Source: Nocardioides sp. PD653-B2 (GTDB taxonomy: Bacteria > Actinomycetota > Actinomycetes > Propionibacteriales > Nocardioidaceae). From it: 64,000 nucleotides of DNA. Shown one piece after another: positions 7,819 to 20,032 of this stretch. How positions within the stretch are numbered: position 1 is the stretch's first letter; each line of letters begins with the position of its first letter. The DNA is taken from contig NZ_BDJE01000017.1 in NCBI RefSeq assembly GCF_002117935.1, positions 158,785 through 222,784 on the forward strand. The letters are read 5' to 3'. A program made the translations under genes and the position numbers. The notes beneath the pieces are model-generated. The model did not search any database and had not been told where the DNA came from. It was given only the letters and a program-made list of their open reading frames with translations.

Positions 7819-8517
7819 ATGGGCGGGGGGCCGAGGGGCGAGCTGGACGGTGCGCCCGTCGGCCGTCGTGTCGTGCTCGGCCTGCTGGGGCTCGGTGCGG
7901 TCGGCGTGGTCGCCGGCAGGTCCGTCCAGGAGGAGCTGAGCCACCTGCTTGCCCCGGCCCAGCTCCGCGACCCGACCGGGCTGACGTCGCTGGTGCCGCT
8001 CGGCAACACGTGGCGCTACTACTCGGTCACGGGTGCGGTCGCGCCCCGGGCCCCCTCGGCGTACCGGCTGACGGTGTCCGGCGACGTCGCGACGTCGGCG
8101 ACGTACTCGTACGCCGACCTGGCGGCGCTGCCACAGACGTCGTTCACCGACACGTTCCAGTGCGTGACCGGCTGGCACGTGCCCGACGTCCCCTGGTCCG
8201 GGGTGCGGATGGCCGACCTGCTCGACCTCGCCGGGCCGACCGCCGACGCCGTCGGCGTGCGCTTCCGGTCCTTCGACGGCACCTACGCGGTCAACATGAC
8301 GCTCGAGCAGGCGCGCGCGGACGACGTGATCGTCGCGCTCTCGATGTACGGCGAGCCGGTCACCCACGACCACGGGGGACCGGTGCGGATCTACTCGGGC
8401 TCGATGTACGGCTACAAGAGCACGAAGTGGCTCGACGAGATCGAGGTGACCACGAACAACCTGCCGGGCTACTGGGAGGACCGCGGCTACCCGCTGGACG
8501 GGATCATCGGCGAGTGA
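7819..8517 (+). CDS. Molybdopterin-dependent oxidoreductase (sulfite oxidase/YedY fold)
   Basis: This 232-residue protein contains the sulfite-oxidase-type molybdopterin-binding domain. The expected Mo-ligand cysteine is in FQCVTGWHVPDVPWSGV, followed by the family patterns HDHGGPVRIYSGSMYGYKSTKWL and GYWEDRGYP. The N-terminus has a twin arginine followed by a hydrophobic stretch (VGRRVVLGLLGLGAVGVV), which may be a Tat signal or anchor, so the catalytic domain is probably outside the membrane. It overlaps the downstream cytochrome b gene by 4 bp. This suggests an MsrPQ (YedYZ)-like pair receiving electrons from the membrane. The substrate is unknown. Confidence 0.84.
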   Translation: MGGGPRGELDGAPVGRRVVLGLLGLGAVGVVAGRSVQEELSHLLAPAQLRDPTGLTSLVPLGNTWRYYSVTGAVAPRAPSAYRLTVSGDVATSATYSYADLAALPQTSFTDTFQCVTGWHVPDVPWSGVRMADLLDLAGPTADAVGVRFRSFDGTYAVNMTLEQARADDVIVALSMYGEPVTHDHGGPVRIYSGSMYGYKSTKWLDEIEVTTNNLPGYWEDRGYPLDGIIGE

Positions 8518-9152
8518 GTGACCTCGTGAGCGTCGCCCGCTTCACCCCGGCCGAGCGGTTCGTGCACCGCTCGGTGGCGGTGCTGATGGGCGTGTGCCTG
8601 GTCACCGCCGCCATCCTCTACAACGGCTCGATCATGCTCGCGATCGGCCACCGACACCTCGTGGAGCTGATCCACGTCTGGTGCGGCCTCGCGCTGCCGG
8701 TGCCGATGCTGGCCGGCGCGCTGACGGCGGCGTACCGGACCGACGTGCGCCGGCTCAACCGGTTCACGCCGTCGGACTGGCGCTGGCTGCGCAGTCTCCA
8801 TCGGCGCGACGGCACCCTCCCGGTCGGCAAGTTCAACGCCGGCCAGAAGCTGAACGCGCAGCTCGTCGCCGGGTCGACCCTGGTCCTGCTCGGCACCGGT
8901 GTCGTCATGTACTGGACCGGCCTGGTGCGGCTCTCGTGGCGGTCGGGCGCGACCTTCGTGCACGACTGGTTCGCGGTGGGCCTCGGCCTGCTCGTGATCG
9001 GCCACATCGTCTACGCCCTCAAGGACCCCGAAGCCCGCCGGGGCATGCGCGAGGGCCGGGTCTCGACCCGGTGGGCGCGGGCCGAGCACGGGGCCTGGGT
9101 GGACGAGCTGCACGACGACACCACGACGACCGGTCCAGCCGCTGAGAAGTAG
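8514..9152 (+). CDS. Cytochrome b561-like membrane subunit
   Basis: This is a 212-residue integral membrane protein with about four helices and several histidines suitable for b-type heme ligation (FVHRSVAVLMG, LIHVWCGLALP, FVHDWFAVGLG, GHIVYALKDP), similar to the formate dehydrogenase gamma/cytochrome b561 group. The GTG at 8514 overlaps the stop of the molybdopterin enzyme gene, implying coupled expression and a functional complex. An alternative GTG is at 8526. It probably passes quinol electrons to the partner enzyme. The C-terminal 30 residues are polar and cytoplasmic. Confidence 0.8.
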   Translation: MSDLVSVARFTPAERFVHRSVAVLMGVCLVTAAILYNGSIMLAIGHRHLVELIHVWCGLALPVPMLAGALTAAYRTDVRRLNRFTPSDWRWLRSLHRRDGTLPVGKFNAGQKLNAQLVAGSTLVLLGTGVVMYWTGLVRLSWRSGATFVHDWFAVGLGLLVIGHIVYALKDPEARRGMREGRVSTRWARAEHGAWVDELHDDTTTTGPAAEK

Positions 9153-9161
9153 GTGTGCCGG

Positions 9162-9192
9162 TTGGCCGACCGGGACGCAGCGGAGGTAGGGT
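9162..9192 (+). promoter_or_regulatory. Candidate promoter of the pyr operon
   Basis: TTGGCC (9162-9167) and TAGGGT (9187-9192) are separated by 19 bp. TAGGGT fits the TANNNT -10 seen elsewhere in the window. Transcription would start near 9199 and give a leader of about 57 nt that contains the PyrR element. Confidence 0.4.
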
Positions 9193-9205
9193 CGGACTCG
9201 ATCGA

Positions 9206-9245
9206 CATCCTTTAACGAGCCGTCCCGTGAGGCGGAGAAGGAGGT
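9206..9245 (+). promoter_or_regulatory. PyrR-binding leader element overlapping the pyrR ribosome-binding site
   Basis: The element reads CATCCTTTAA, then CGTCCCGTGAGGCG, then GAGAAGGAGGT. The CGTCCC-GTGAGGCG loop is the actinobacterial version of the PyrR-binding stem-loop. CCTT at 9209-9212 can pair with AAGG of the Shine-Dalgarno sequence (9238-9244). In mycobacteria PyrR bound to UMP is known to repress translation from this type of leader. The same logic is expected here. Confidence 0.75.
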
Positions 9246-9255
9246 CTGCGGTCTG

Positions 9256-9846
9256 ATGCCATCGCGCGACACCGCAACCACAGACGTTGGGCGCGTCGTT
9301 CTGGACGACCTCGACATCACCCGGGCTCTGACCCGGATCTCCCACGAGATCCTCGAACGCAACAAGGGCGCGGGCGACCTCGTCCTCCTCGGGATCCCCA
9401 GCCGGGGCGTCCCCCTCGCGCAGCGGATCGCCGCGCGGATGGCCGCGGTGGAGGGGTACGACGTCCCCGTCGGCTCGATCGACGTGACCATGTACCGCGA
9501 CGACCTGCGGATGAAGCCGGCCCGGGCGCTGCTGCACACGCAGATCCCCGCGGGGGGCATCGACGGCAAGGTCGTCGTCCTGGTCGACGACGTGCTCTTC
9601 TCCGGTCGCACCATCCGGGCCGCGCTCGACGCGCTCAACGACATCGGCCGCCCCAAGGCGGTGCGCCTCGCGGTCCTGGTCGACCGCGGGCACCGCGAGC
9701 TGCCGATCCGCGCCGACTTCGTGGGCAAGAACCTCCCGACCTCGCTGGTCGAGCGGGTCAAGGTCACCCTCGCCGGGGTCGACGACGTCGACGCGGTGAC
9801 CATCCAGGGCACGCTGGCGAACACCGACGGGGAGGGGGAGGCGTGA
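9256..9846 (+). CDS. pyrR: Bifunctional pyr operon regulator / uracil phosphoribosyltransferase PyrR
   Basis: This 196-residue type I phosphoribosyltransferase carries the PRPP-binding motif [17 protein letters not shown] and the PyrR-typical N-terminal [16 protein letters not shown]. It binds pyr mRNA in response to UMP and also converts uracil and PRPP to UMP. It is the first gene of the pyrimidine operon, and its ribosome-binding site lies inside the predicted PyrR-binding element, so autoregulation is expected. The N-terminus is about 10 residues longer than in Bacillus. The ATG at 9256 is set by AAGGAGG at 9238. Confidence 0.97.
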   Translation: MPSRDTATTDVGRVVLDDLDITRALTRISHEILERNKGAGDLVLLGIPSRGVPLAQRIAARMAAVEGYDVPVGSIDVTMYRDDLRMKPARALLHTQIPAGGIDGKVVVLVDDVLFSGRTIRAALDALNDIGRPKAVRLAVLVDRGHRELPIRADFVGKNLPTSLVERVKVTLAGVDDVDAVTIQGTLANTDGEGEA

Positions 9847-10808
9847 AGCGGCACCTGCTGAGCGCGGCCGACCTGACCCGCGACGACGCCGAGCTGGTCC
9901 TCGCGACCGCCGACGAGATGCGCTCGCTCGCGGACCGGCCGATCAAGAAGCTGCCCGCGCTGCGCGGCCGCACCGTGGTCAACCTCTTCTTCGAGGACTC
10001 CACCCGCACCCGAATCTCCTTCGAGGCCGCCGCCAAGCGGCTCAGCGCGGACGTCATCAACTTCGCGGCCAAAGGGTCGAGCCTCTCCAAGGGCGAGAGC
10101 CTCAAGGACACCGCGCTGACCCTCGAGGCGATGGGCGCGGACGCGGTCGTCGTGCGCCACGGCTCCAGCGGCGCCCCGCACCGGCTCGCCCACTCGGGCT
10201 GGGTCCGGTCCAGCGTCGTCAACGCCGGCGACGGCACCCACGAGCACCCGACCCAGGCGCTGCTCGACGCGTTCACGATGTGGAAGCACCTCGGCGGCTC
10301 CAGGCCCGGCGGCCTCGAGGGTCGCAAGATCGCGATCGTCGGCGACGTCCTGCACAGCCGGGTCGCCCGCTCCAACGCGCTCCTGCTGCGCACGCTCGGC
10401 GCGGAGGTCACGCTGGTCGCGCCGCCGACGCTGCTCCCGGTGGGGATCGAGGGCTGGCCGGTCGAGACGTCGTACGACCTCGACAGCGTGCTGCCCAAGG
10501 CCGACGCCGTGATGATGCTGCGGGTCCAGCGGGAGCGGATGCACGGCGGATTCTTCCCGACCGCGCGCGAGTACTCCCGCCGCTACGGCCTGGACGGCAA
10601 GCGGATGGCGACGCTCCAGGACCACACGATCGTGATGCACCCCGGCCCGATGGTCCGCGGCATGGAGATCACGGCCGACGTGGCCGACTCCGACCGGTCC
10701 GTGATCGTCGAGCAGGTCACCAACGGCGTCGCCGTGCGGATGGCCGTTCTGTACCTGCTGCTGAGTGGCAACGAGCCGGCCGGCTCGATGGTTGAGGGAG
10801 AAGAGTGA
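9843..10808 (+). CDS. pyrB: Aspartate carbamoyltransferase catalytic subunit
   Basis: This 321-residue enzyme joins carbamoyl phosphate and L-aspartate to N-carbamoyl-aspartate, the committed step of UMP synthesis. The carbamoyl phosphate loop [13 protein letters not shown] is canonical, [13 protein letters not shown] carries the second substrate-binding motif, and the C-terminal domain has [11 protein letters not shown]. No regulatory chain (pyrI) is present. The GTG at 9843 overlaps the pyrR stop by 4 bp. Contrast the altered loop of the paralogous argF at 58862. Confidence 0.97.
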   Translation: MKRHLLSAADLTRDDAELVLATADEMRSLADRPIKKLPALRGRTVVNLFFEDSTRTRISFEAAAKRLSADVINFAAKGSSLSKGESLKDTALTLEAMGADAVVVRHGSSGAPHRLAHSGWVRSSVVNAGDGTHEHPTQALLDAFTMWKHLGGSRPGGLEGRKIAIVGDVLHSRVARSNALLLRTLGAEVTLVAPPTLLPVGIEGWPVETSYDLDSVLPKADAVMMLRVQRERMHGGFFPTAREYSRRYGLDGKRMATLQDHTIVMHPGPMVRGMEITADVADSDRSVIVEQVTNGVAVRMAVLYLLLSGNEPAGSMVEGEE

Positions 10809-12109
10809 GCACCACCTACCTGATCAAGAACGTCGCGGTCCTCGGCGGTGCGCCGACGGACCTGCTGCTGCAGGACGGCGTCATCGCCGACATCGGCCCC
10901 GAGGCCGGTGATCGAGGAGCGAGCGCCGGCGAGCGCGTCGAGATCGACGCGAGCGGCCTGGTCGCGCTGCCCGGCCTGGTCGACCTGCACACCCACCTGC
11001 GCGAGCCGGGGCGTGAGGACGCCGAGACCGTCGAGTCCGGCACCCGGGCGGCCGCGCTGGGCGGCTTCACGGCCGTGCACGCGATGGCCAACACGGAGCC
11101 GGTGGCCGACACGGCCGGCGTCGTCGAGCAGGTCTGGCGGCTCGGCCGCGAGGCGGGCCACTGCGACGTCTACCCGGTCGGCGCGGTGACCGTCGGCCTG
11201 GCCGGCGAGCGGCTCGCGGAGCTCGGCGCGATGGCCGACTCGGCCGCCCGGGTCCGGGTCTTCTCCGACGACGGCCAGTGCGTCAGCGACGCGGTGCTGA
11301 TGCGCCGGGCGCTGGAGTACGTCAAGGCGTTCGACGGCGTGATCGCCCAGCACGCCCAGGAGCCGCGGCTCACCGAGGGCGCCCAGATGAACGAGGGCGA
11401 GCTCTCCGGGCGGCTCGGCCTGACCGGCTGGCCCGCGGTCGCGGAGGAGGCGATCATCGCCCGCGACTGCCTGCTCACGGCCCACGTGGGCTCGCGCCTG
11501 CACGTCTGCCACGTCTCCACCGCCGGCTCCGTCGACATCGTCCGCGACGCGAAGCGCAAGGGCTGGAACGTCACCGCCGAGGCCTGCCCCCACCACCTGC
11601 TGCTGACCGACGAGCTGGCCGCGACCTACGACCCGATCTACAAGGTCAACCCGCCGCTGCGCTCGCAGACCGACGTCGACGCGCTCCGCGCGGGGCTCGC
11701 CGACGGCACCATCGACATCGTCGCCACCGACCACGCGCCGCACCCGCACGAGGACAAGGACTGCGAGTGGGCGGCTGCCGCCAACGGCATGCTGGGCCTC
11801 GAGACCGCGCTGTCGATCGTCCAGCAGACGATGGTCGACACCGGCCTGCTCGACTGGGCCGGCGTCGCCGAGCGGATGTCCTACGCCCCGGCACGGATCG
11901 GCCGGGTCGCCGAGCACGGCCGCCCGATCGAGCAGGGCGAGCCCGCCAACGTCGTGCTCTACGACCCCGCCGCCCGGCGCACCATCGAGGCGTCCGAGTC
12001 GGCGTCGCTGAGCCGCAACACGCCGTACGCCGGCCGGGAGCTGCCCGGGCGGGTCGTGGCGACGTTCCTGCGCGGCAAGGCCACCGTCCTCGACGGGAAG
12101 CTCGCCTGA
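10805..12109 (+). CDS. pyrC: Dihydroorotase
   Basis: This 434-residue class I dihydroorotase cyclises N-carbamoyl-aspartate. Metal-binding motifs are [13 protein letters not shown] near residue 60, HVCHVST, and the catalytic [12 protein letters not shown]. It overlaps pyrB and carA by 4 and 1 bp. Between the N-terminal beta-sandwich strands (around residues 34-50) the coding sequence reads GATCGAGGAGCGAGCGCC, which resembles a local palindromic repeat and may be a small in-frame insertion (see 10906-10955). Confidence 0.96.
   Translation: MSTTYLIKNVAVLGGAPTDLLLQDGVIADIGPEAGDRGASAGERVEIDASGLVALPGLVDLHTHLREPGREDAETVESGTRAAALGGFTAVHAMANTEPVADTAGVVEQVWRLGREAGHCDVYPVGAVTVGLAGERLAELGAMADSAARVRVFSDDGQCVSDAVLMRRALEYVKAFDGVIAQHAQEPRLTEGAQMNEGELSGRLGLTGWPAVAEEAIIARDCLLTAHVGSRLHVCHVSTAGSVDIVRDAKRKGWNVTAEACPHHLLLTDELAATYDPIYKVNPPLRSQTDVDALRAGLADGTIDIVATDHAPHPHEDKDCEWAAAANGMLGLETALSIVQQTMVDTGLLDWAGVAERMSYAPARIGRVAEHGRPIEQGEPANVVLYDPAARRTIEASESASLSRNTPYAGRELPGRVVATFLRGKATVLDGKLA
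10906..10955. repeat. Possible palindromic repeat inside pyrC
   Basis: GGTGATCGAG, then a GAGCGAGCGCC/GGCGAGCGCG core, then GTCGAGATCG, form a weak inverted repeat of the GGTCGAG type found at other places in this window. It encodes [16 protein letters not shown] in a variable loop before the metal-binding HTH motif. The symmetry is imperfect, so this may be coincidence in GC-rich code. Confidence 0.3.
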
Positions 12110-13223
12110 TGGGCGCCGCGATCCTGGTGCTCGAGGACGGGCGCACCTTCACCGGAGAGACGTACGGCGCCGAGGGCGAGACGTTCGGCGAGGCCGTCTT
12201 CAACACCGGTATGACCGGCTACCAGGAGACGCTCACCGACCCGTCCTACCACCGTCAGGTGGTGGTGATGACCGCTCCCCACATCGGCAACACCGGCGTC
12301 AACGACGAGGACCTCGAGTCCTCGAGGATCTGGGTCGCCGGCTACGTCGTGCGCGACCCCGCCCGCCGGGCGTCCAACTGGCGCTCGCGGCGCAGCCTCG
12401 ACGACGAGCTCCGCGCCCAGGGGGTCGTCGGCATCTCCGGCATCGACACCCGCGCGCTCACCCGGCACCTGCGCGAGCGGGGCGCGATGCGGGTCGGCAT
12501 CTCCTCGACCGAGACCGACCCGGGCGCGCTGCTCGAGCGGGTCCGGTCGTCGGCGGAGATGTCGGGCGCCGAGCTGTCCAGCGAGGTGTCGACGGGGGAG
12601 ACCTACGTGGTCCCCGCCATCGGCGAGAAGCGGTTCACGGTGGCTGCCCTCGACCTGGGCATCAAGACGATGACGCCCCACCAGATGGCCCAGCGCGGCA
12701 TCGAGGTGCACGTGCTCCCGGCGACCGCGACGCTCGACGAGGTCAAGGCGATTCGCCCCGACGGGCTCTTCTACTCGAACGGCCCGGGCGACCCGGCCGC
12801 CACCACGCACCAGATCGAGCTGCTCCAGGGGGCGCTGGCCGAGGAGATCCCGTACTTCGGCATCTGCTTCGGCAATCAGCTCTTCGGTCGCGCCCTCGGC
12901 TTCGGCACCTACAAGCTGAAGTACGGCCACCGCGGCATCAACCAGCCCGTCATGGACCGCACCACCGGCAAGACCGAGGTCACCGCGCACAACCACGGCT
13001 TCGCGGTCGACGCCCCGCTGGACGGCACCACCGCGACGCCGTACGGCGAGGCGAGCGTCAGCCACGTCTGCCTCAACGACGACGTGGTCGAGGGCCTCGA
13101 GCTCCGCGAGAGCGGCAGGCTCAAGGGCTTCTCGGTCCAGTACCACCCCGAGGCCGCCGCCGGCCCGCACGACGCGGCGTACCTCTTCGACCGCTTCACC
13201 CAGCTCATGGAAGGCAAGGCCTG

Positions 13224-13224
<1 letters not shown>
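12109..13224 (+). CDS. carA: Carbamoyl-phosphate synthase small (glutaminase) subunit
   Basis: This 371-residue protein has an N-terminal CPSase small-chain domain and a C-terminal class I glutamine amidotransferase domain. The catalytic cysteine is Cys253 in YFGICFGNQ, and the His/Glu pair is in QYHPEAAAG (residues 346 and 348). It hydrolyses glutamine and passes ammonia to CarB; the product serves both pyrimidine and arginine synthesis. The ATG at 12109 overlaps the pyrC stop by 1 bp, and the stop overlaps carB by 1 bp. The family His after GICxG is Asn here, a common variation. Confidence 0.97.
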
Positions 13225-16528
<3,304 letters not shown>

Positions 16529-16529
<1 letters not shown>

Positions 16530-17575
16530 TGTACCGCACCTTCTTCGACCGCGTCCTGGCCCGCACCGATCCGGAGAAGGCGCACCACACGGCGTTCCGG
16601 GCGATCCGGGCGGCTCGGCCGGTCACCGGTGTCCGCCGTACGCCCGGCACCCCGGTCTCGGCGCTGGGGCTGACCTTCCCCAACGTGCTCGGGCTCGCTG
16701 CCGGCTTCGACAAGAACGCCGTCGGCATCGACGCGCTGGCCGCGCTCGGCTTCGGGCACGTCGAGATCGGCACCGTCACCGGCGAGGGCCAGCCCGGCAA
16801 CCCGAAGCCCCGGCTCTTCCGGCTCCCCGACGACCGGGCGGTCGTCAACCGGATGGGCTTCAACAACGACGGCGCCGAGGCGGTCGCCGCCCGTCTCGCG
16901 GCCCGCACGGAGTCTCTCGGTGGTCGAGTGGGCCGTCGTGAGGGACGAGCGACGGACGTATCGAGACCCGGGCCGGTCCTGGGCGTCAACATCGGCAAGA
17001 GCAAGGTCGTCCCCGAGGACGAGGCCGTGCGCGACTACGAGAAGTCCGCGCGCCTGCTCGTGCCCCACGCCGACTACCTCGTGGTCAACGTCAGCTCGCC
17101 GAACACGCCGGGCCTGCGCAACCTGCAGGCCGTCGAGAAGCTCGAGCCGATCCTGACGGCGGTGCAGTCCATCGCGGACGGTGTGCCCCTCCTGGTGAAG
17201 ATCGCTCCCGACCTCTCCGACGACGACGTGCTGGCGGTCGCCGAGCTGGCGCTCGCGGTCGGACTCGACGGGATCATCGCCACCAACACGACGATCTCCC
17301 GAGACGGGCTCCGCACCCCGGCCGCGAAGGTCGAGGAGATCGGGGCCGGCGGGCTGTCGGGCCGCCCGCTCACCGCGCGCTCGCTCGAGGTGCTGCGGCT
17401 GCTCCGCGGCCGGGTCGGGCCCGACCTGACGCTGATCGGGGTCGGCGGCATCACGACCGTCGAGGACGCGCGCGCCCGGCTCGACGCCGGCGCCACCCTG
17501 CTCCAGGGCTACACGGCGTTCATCTACGAGGGCCCGCTGTGGCCGCGGCGGATCGTGAAGGGCCTGGCGTCGTGA
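16529..17575 (+). CDS. pyrD: Quinone-dependent (class 2) dihydroorotate dehydrogenase
   Basis: This 348-residue FMN enzyme oxidises dihydroorotate at the membrane with quinone as acceptor. Class 2 features are the N-terminal membrane-binding helix region ([20 protein letters not shown]), AAGFDKNA, and the catalytic serine in [14 protein letters not shown]. Residues 129-147 are encoded by a palindromic repeat (16913-16972) that makes an unusual Arg/Gly-rich loop just before GVNIGKSK, without a frameshift. The ATG at 16529 overlaps carB. Two further DHODH-type genes follow, so this one is probably the functional enzyme. Confidence 0.95.
16913..16972. repeat. Palindromic repeat inserted in frame in pyrD
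   Basis: The segment starts TCTCGGTGGTCGAG and ends GTATCGAGACCC. Its halves are imperfect inverted copies (GGT-TCGA and CCGTCG match in opposite orientation). Such GGTGGTCGAG...TCGAGACC palindromes are familiar as interspersed extragenic repeats in Nocardioides-like genomes. Here one lies inside a coding region, adding about 15-20 residues while keeping the frame. Confidence 0.6.
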
Positions 17576-18402
17576 CCGTCGCGACCGGGGAGCGGGCCGG
17601 CGCCGTCCACGTCTCCGGCGAGCTGCTGGACACCAAGCGGATCGGCGCCTTCCGGCACCTCACCGTCGTGGCGCCCGGCGTCCCGGAGCGGTTCCGCCCG
17701 GGCAACTTCGTGGCGATCTCGCTGGGTGACTCGTCGTTCCTGGCCCGACGCTCCTACTGGGTCCACCGGGTCCGGCCGGTGGGCGGCTACGGCGCCGCCA
17801 TCCAGCTGGTCGTCGACCCGAACGGCGTCGGGGGTGCGTGGCTCGCGGGCCTGCCCGCCGGGAGCCGGATCAAGGTCACCGGGCCGCTCGGGCGGCCGTT
17901 CGCGCTGCCCAAGGAGCCGGTCAGCTGCCTGCTGGTCGGCGAGGGCTACTCGGCGGCGCCGCTGTTCCCGCTCGCCGAGCGGCTGCGTGAGCGCGGCTGC
18001 GCGGTGACGATGGTCGTCGCCGGCGCCGACGAGGCCCACCTGCTCTCCTCGCTCGAGGCGCGCCGTTCGGTCCGCGCGGTCACGGTCGTCACCGCCGACG
18101 GCTCGGTCGGCCAGAAGGGCCGGGTCGCCGGCGTCATCGAGGAGGCGCTGGCCCGCTCGCAGGCGGAGGTCGTCTACGCCGCCGGGCCCCACGACACGCT
18201 CCACGCCGTCGCGGCCGCCGCCGAGGCGCACGGCGCCTGGAGCCAGACCGCCGTCGAGGTGCCGCAGCCTTGCGCCACCGGCCTCTGCCACGGCTGCCCG
18301 GTCCCCGTCGTCGGCGAGGACGGCGTCGCGCGGGTGGCGCGCGCCTGCAGCGACGGCCCGGTGCTCCGCGGCGACCGGGTCCGCTGGGGTGACCTCGGAT
18401 GA
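17572..18402 (+). CDS. pyrK: Dihydroorotate dehydrogenase electron transfer subunit-like (PyrK family)
   Basis: This 276-residue ferredoxin-reductase-fold protein has a flavin-binding barrel ([26 protein letters not shown]), an NAD-binding half ([17 protein letters not shown]) and a C-terminal 2Fe-2S motif (C-x4-C-x2-C plus a distal Cys: [13 protein letters not shown]...RACSDG). PyrK normally couples class 1B PyrD to NAD+. The GTG at 17572 overlaps the class 2 pyrD stop by 4 bp, and the gene overlaps the 1B-like pyrD downstream. Because that partner lacks the catalytic Cys, the electron acceptor role here is uncertain. Confidence 0.85.
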   Translation: MTVATGERAGAVHVSGELLDTKRIGAFRHLTVVAPGVPERFRPGNFVAISLGDSSFLARRSYWVHRVRPVGGYGAAIQLVVDPNGVGGAWLAGLPAGSRIKVTGPLGRPFALPKEPVSCLLVGEGYSAAPLFPLAERLRERGCAVTMVVAGADEAHLLSSLEARRSVRAVTVVTADGSVGQKGRVAGVIEEALARSQAEVVYAAGPHDTLHAVAAAAEAHGAWSQTAVEVPQPCATGLCHGCPVPVVGEDGVARVARACSDGPVLRGDRVRWGDLG

Positions 18403-19226
18403 CGGTCGAGCTCGCCGGTCTCACACTGGCCAACCCCCTGCTGGTCGCCTCCGGCTGCGGCGGCACCGGCCGCGAGCTCGTGCCCTGTCTCGGTGAGCAG
18501 GGCCTGGCCGCGCTGGGCGGCTTCGTGACCCGCTCGATCACCCTCGACGCGCGCGCCGGAGGCCCGGCCCCGCGGGTCGTGGAGACGCCGTCCGGCCTGC
18601 TGCACGCGACCGGGCTGCCCAACCCCGGCATCGACCTGTTCCTCGCCACCGAGCTGCCGTGGCTGGCCCGGCAGGACACCCGGGTCGTCGTCTCCGTCGC
18701 CGGCCGGACGATCGGTGAGTACGCCGAGCTCGCGCGGCGGCTCGGGCGCTCACCCGGTCTCGCGGCCATCGAGGTGAACGTCGACGCGCTCGAGACCGGC
18801 AGCGGCGAGCCCTTCCAGGCGGCCAGCGTCGTCGCCGCGGTGAAGCGCGACCTGCCCCGGGGGCTGCCGGTGCTCGTCAAGATCCGGCCCGACCTGGTCC
18901 GCGTGGTCGAGACGGTCCGGGTGGTGCTCGAGGCGGGCGCCGACGCGGTCGTCGTCGGCACCGCCCAGCCCGCTGCGCTGCCCGACGGACGCCCGGCCGG
19001 GCTGTCCGGGCCCGCCGTACGCCCGCTCGCGCTGCGCTGCGTCACCGAGGTGTGCGCCGCGTTCCCGGCCGCCCAGGTCGTCGGCGGCGGCGGGATCGCC
19101 ACGGCCGCCGACGCCCGCAGCTTCCTCGCCGCCGGGGCCGTCGCGGTCCAGGTCGGCGCCGCCCTGCTGCACGACCCCACCACGGCCGCGCGCCTGGCGG
19201 CCGACCTGACCCAGGAGCTCGTATGA
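18399..19226 (+). CDS. Class 1B dihydroorotate dehydrogenase-like protein lacking catalytic cysteine
   Basis: This 275-residue TIM-barrel protein clearly belongs to the PyrD 1B family: LANPLLVASGC, FVTRSITLDARAGGPAPRVVE, GLPNPGID, GLSGPAVRPLAL and the FMN phosphate motif GGGGIATAADA. The active-site segment, usually NISCPN, reads NVDALE (residues 127-132), so the catalytic base cysteine is absent. It is translated in overlap with the PyrK-like gene upstream and pyrF downstream. It may have lost activity, act as a scaffold, or use another substrate. The canonical class 2 pyrD is nearby. Confidence 0.82.
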   Translation: MTVELAGLTLANPLLVASGCGGTGRELVPCLGEQGLAALGGFVTRSITLDARAGGPAPRVVETPSGLLHATGLPNPGIDLFLATELPWLARQDTRVVVSVAGRTIGEYAELARRLGRSPGLAAIEVNVDALETGSGEPFQAASVVAAVKRDLPRGLPVLVKIRPDLVRVVETVRVVLEAGADAVVVGTAQPAALPDGRPAGLSGPAVRPLALRCVTEVCAAFPAAQVVGGGGIATAADARSFLAAGAVAVQVGAALLHDPTTAARLAADLTQELV

Positions 19227-20032
19227 CGTTCGGTGCCCGACTCCACGCCGCGATCGCCGACCGGGGCCCGTTCTGCGTGGGCATCGACCCGCACGCCGCG
19301 TTGCTGGCCGACTGGGGCCTGGCCGACGACGTGGGCGGCCTCGAGACGTTCGCCCTCACGGTGGTCGAGGCGGTCGCCCCCCACGTCTCGGTGGTGAAGC
19401 CGCAGTCGGCGTTCTACGAGCGGTTCGGCAGCCGCGGCATCGCCGTGCTCGAGCGGGTGATCGCGGACTCCCGCGCGGCCGGTGCGCTGGTGCTGCTGGA
19501 CGTGAAGCGCGGTGACATCGGCTCGACGTCGCAGGCGTACGCCGACGCCTACCTCGACCCGTCCTCGCCCCTGGCGGCCGACGCGATCACCGCCAGCCCG
19601 TTCCTCGGGTTCGGCTCGCTCGACCCGATGATCGACACCGCCCGCCGCCACGACGCCGGCGTCTTCGTGCTCGCCCTGACGTCCAACAAGGAGGGGCCGG
19701 AGGTGCAGCACGCGCGCATCGACGGCGACGGCACCGTCGCCGGGCGGGTGTTCGACCACCTGCGCCGGCTCAACGACGGTGCTGCACCGCTCGGCTCGTT
19801 CGGTGCGGTCGTCGGCGCCACGATCGGCTCGACCGACGAGGACCTCGCCTTCAACGGCCCGATCCTCGCGCCGGGCTTCGGGGCGCAGGGCGGCACCGTG
19901 GCCGACGTCCGCCGGATCTTCGGGGCGGCAACCGTGCTGCCCAGCTCGTCGCGCGAGGTGCTGCGGCTCGGGCCCGACCGCGACGCCATGCGCGACTGCG
20001 TGCGCCGCACGAACGACGAGCTCCGCTCGTGA
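19223..20032 (+). CDS. pyrF: Orotidine 5'-phosphate decarboxylase (type 2)
   Basis: This 269-residue enzyme catalyses the last step of UMP synthesis. Catalytic residues are in LLDVKRGDIGSTSQAYA (the Asp-x-Lys-x-x-Asp triad). The type 2 (mycobacterial) subfamily is recognised from FCVGIDPHAALL at the start and APGFGAQGG. The ATG at 19223 overlaps the preceding gene, and the stop overlaps a lipoprotein gene by 4 bp. It completes the pathway; together the operon contains everything from bicarbonate to UMP except pyrE, which is not in the window. Confidence 0.96.
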   Translation: MTFGARLHAAIADRGPFCVGIDPHAALLADWGLADDVGGLETFALTVVEAVAPHVSVVKPQSAFYERFGSRGIAVLERVIADSRAAGALVLLDVKRGDIGSTSQAYADAYLDPSSPLAADAITASPFLGFGSLDPMIDTARRHDAGVFVLALTSNKEGPEVQHARIDGDGTVAGRVFDHLRRLNDGAAPLGSFGAVVGATIGSTDEDLAFNGPILAPGFGAQGGTVADVRRIFGAATVLPSSSREVLRLGPDRDAMRDCVRRTNDELRS

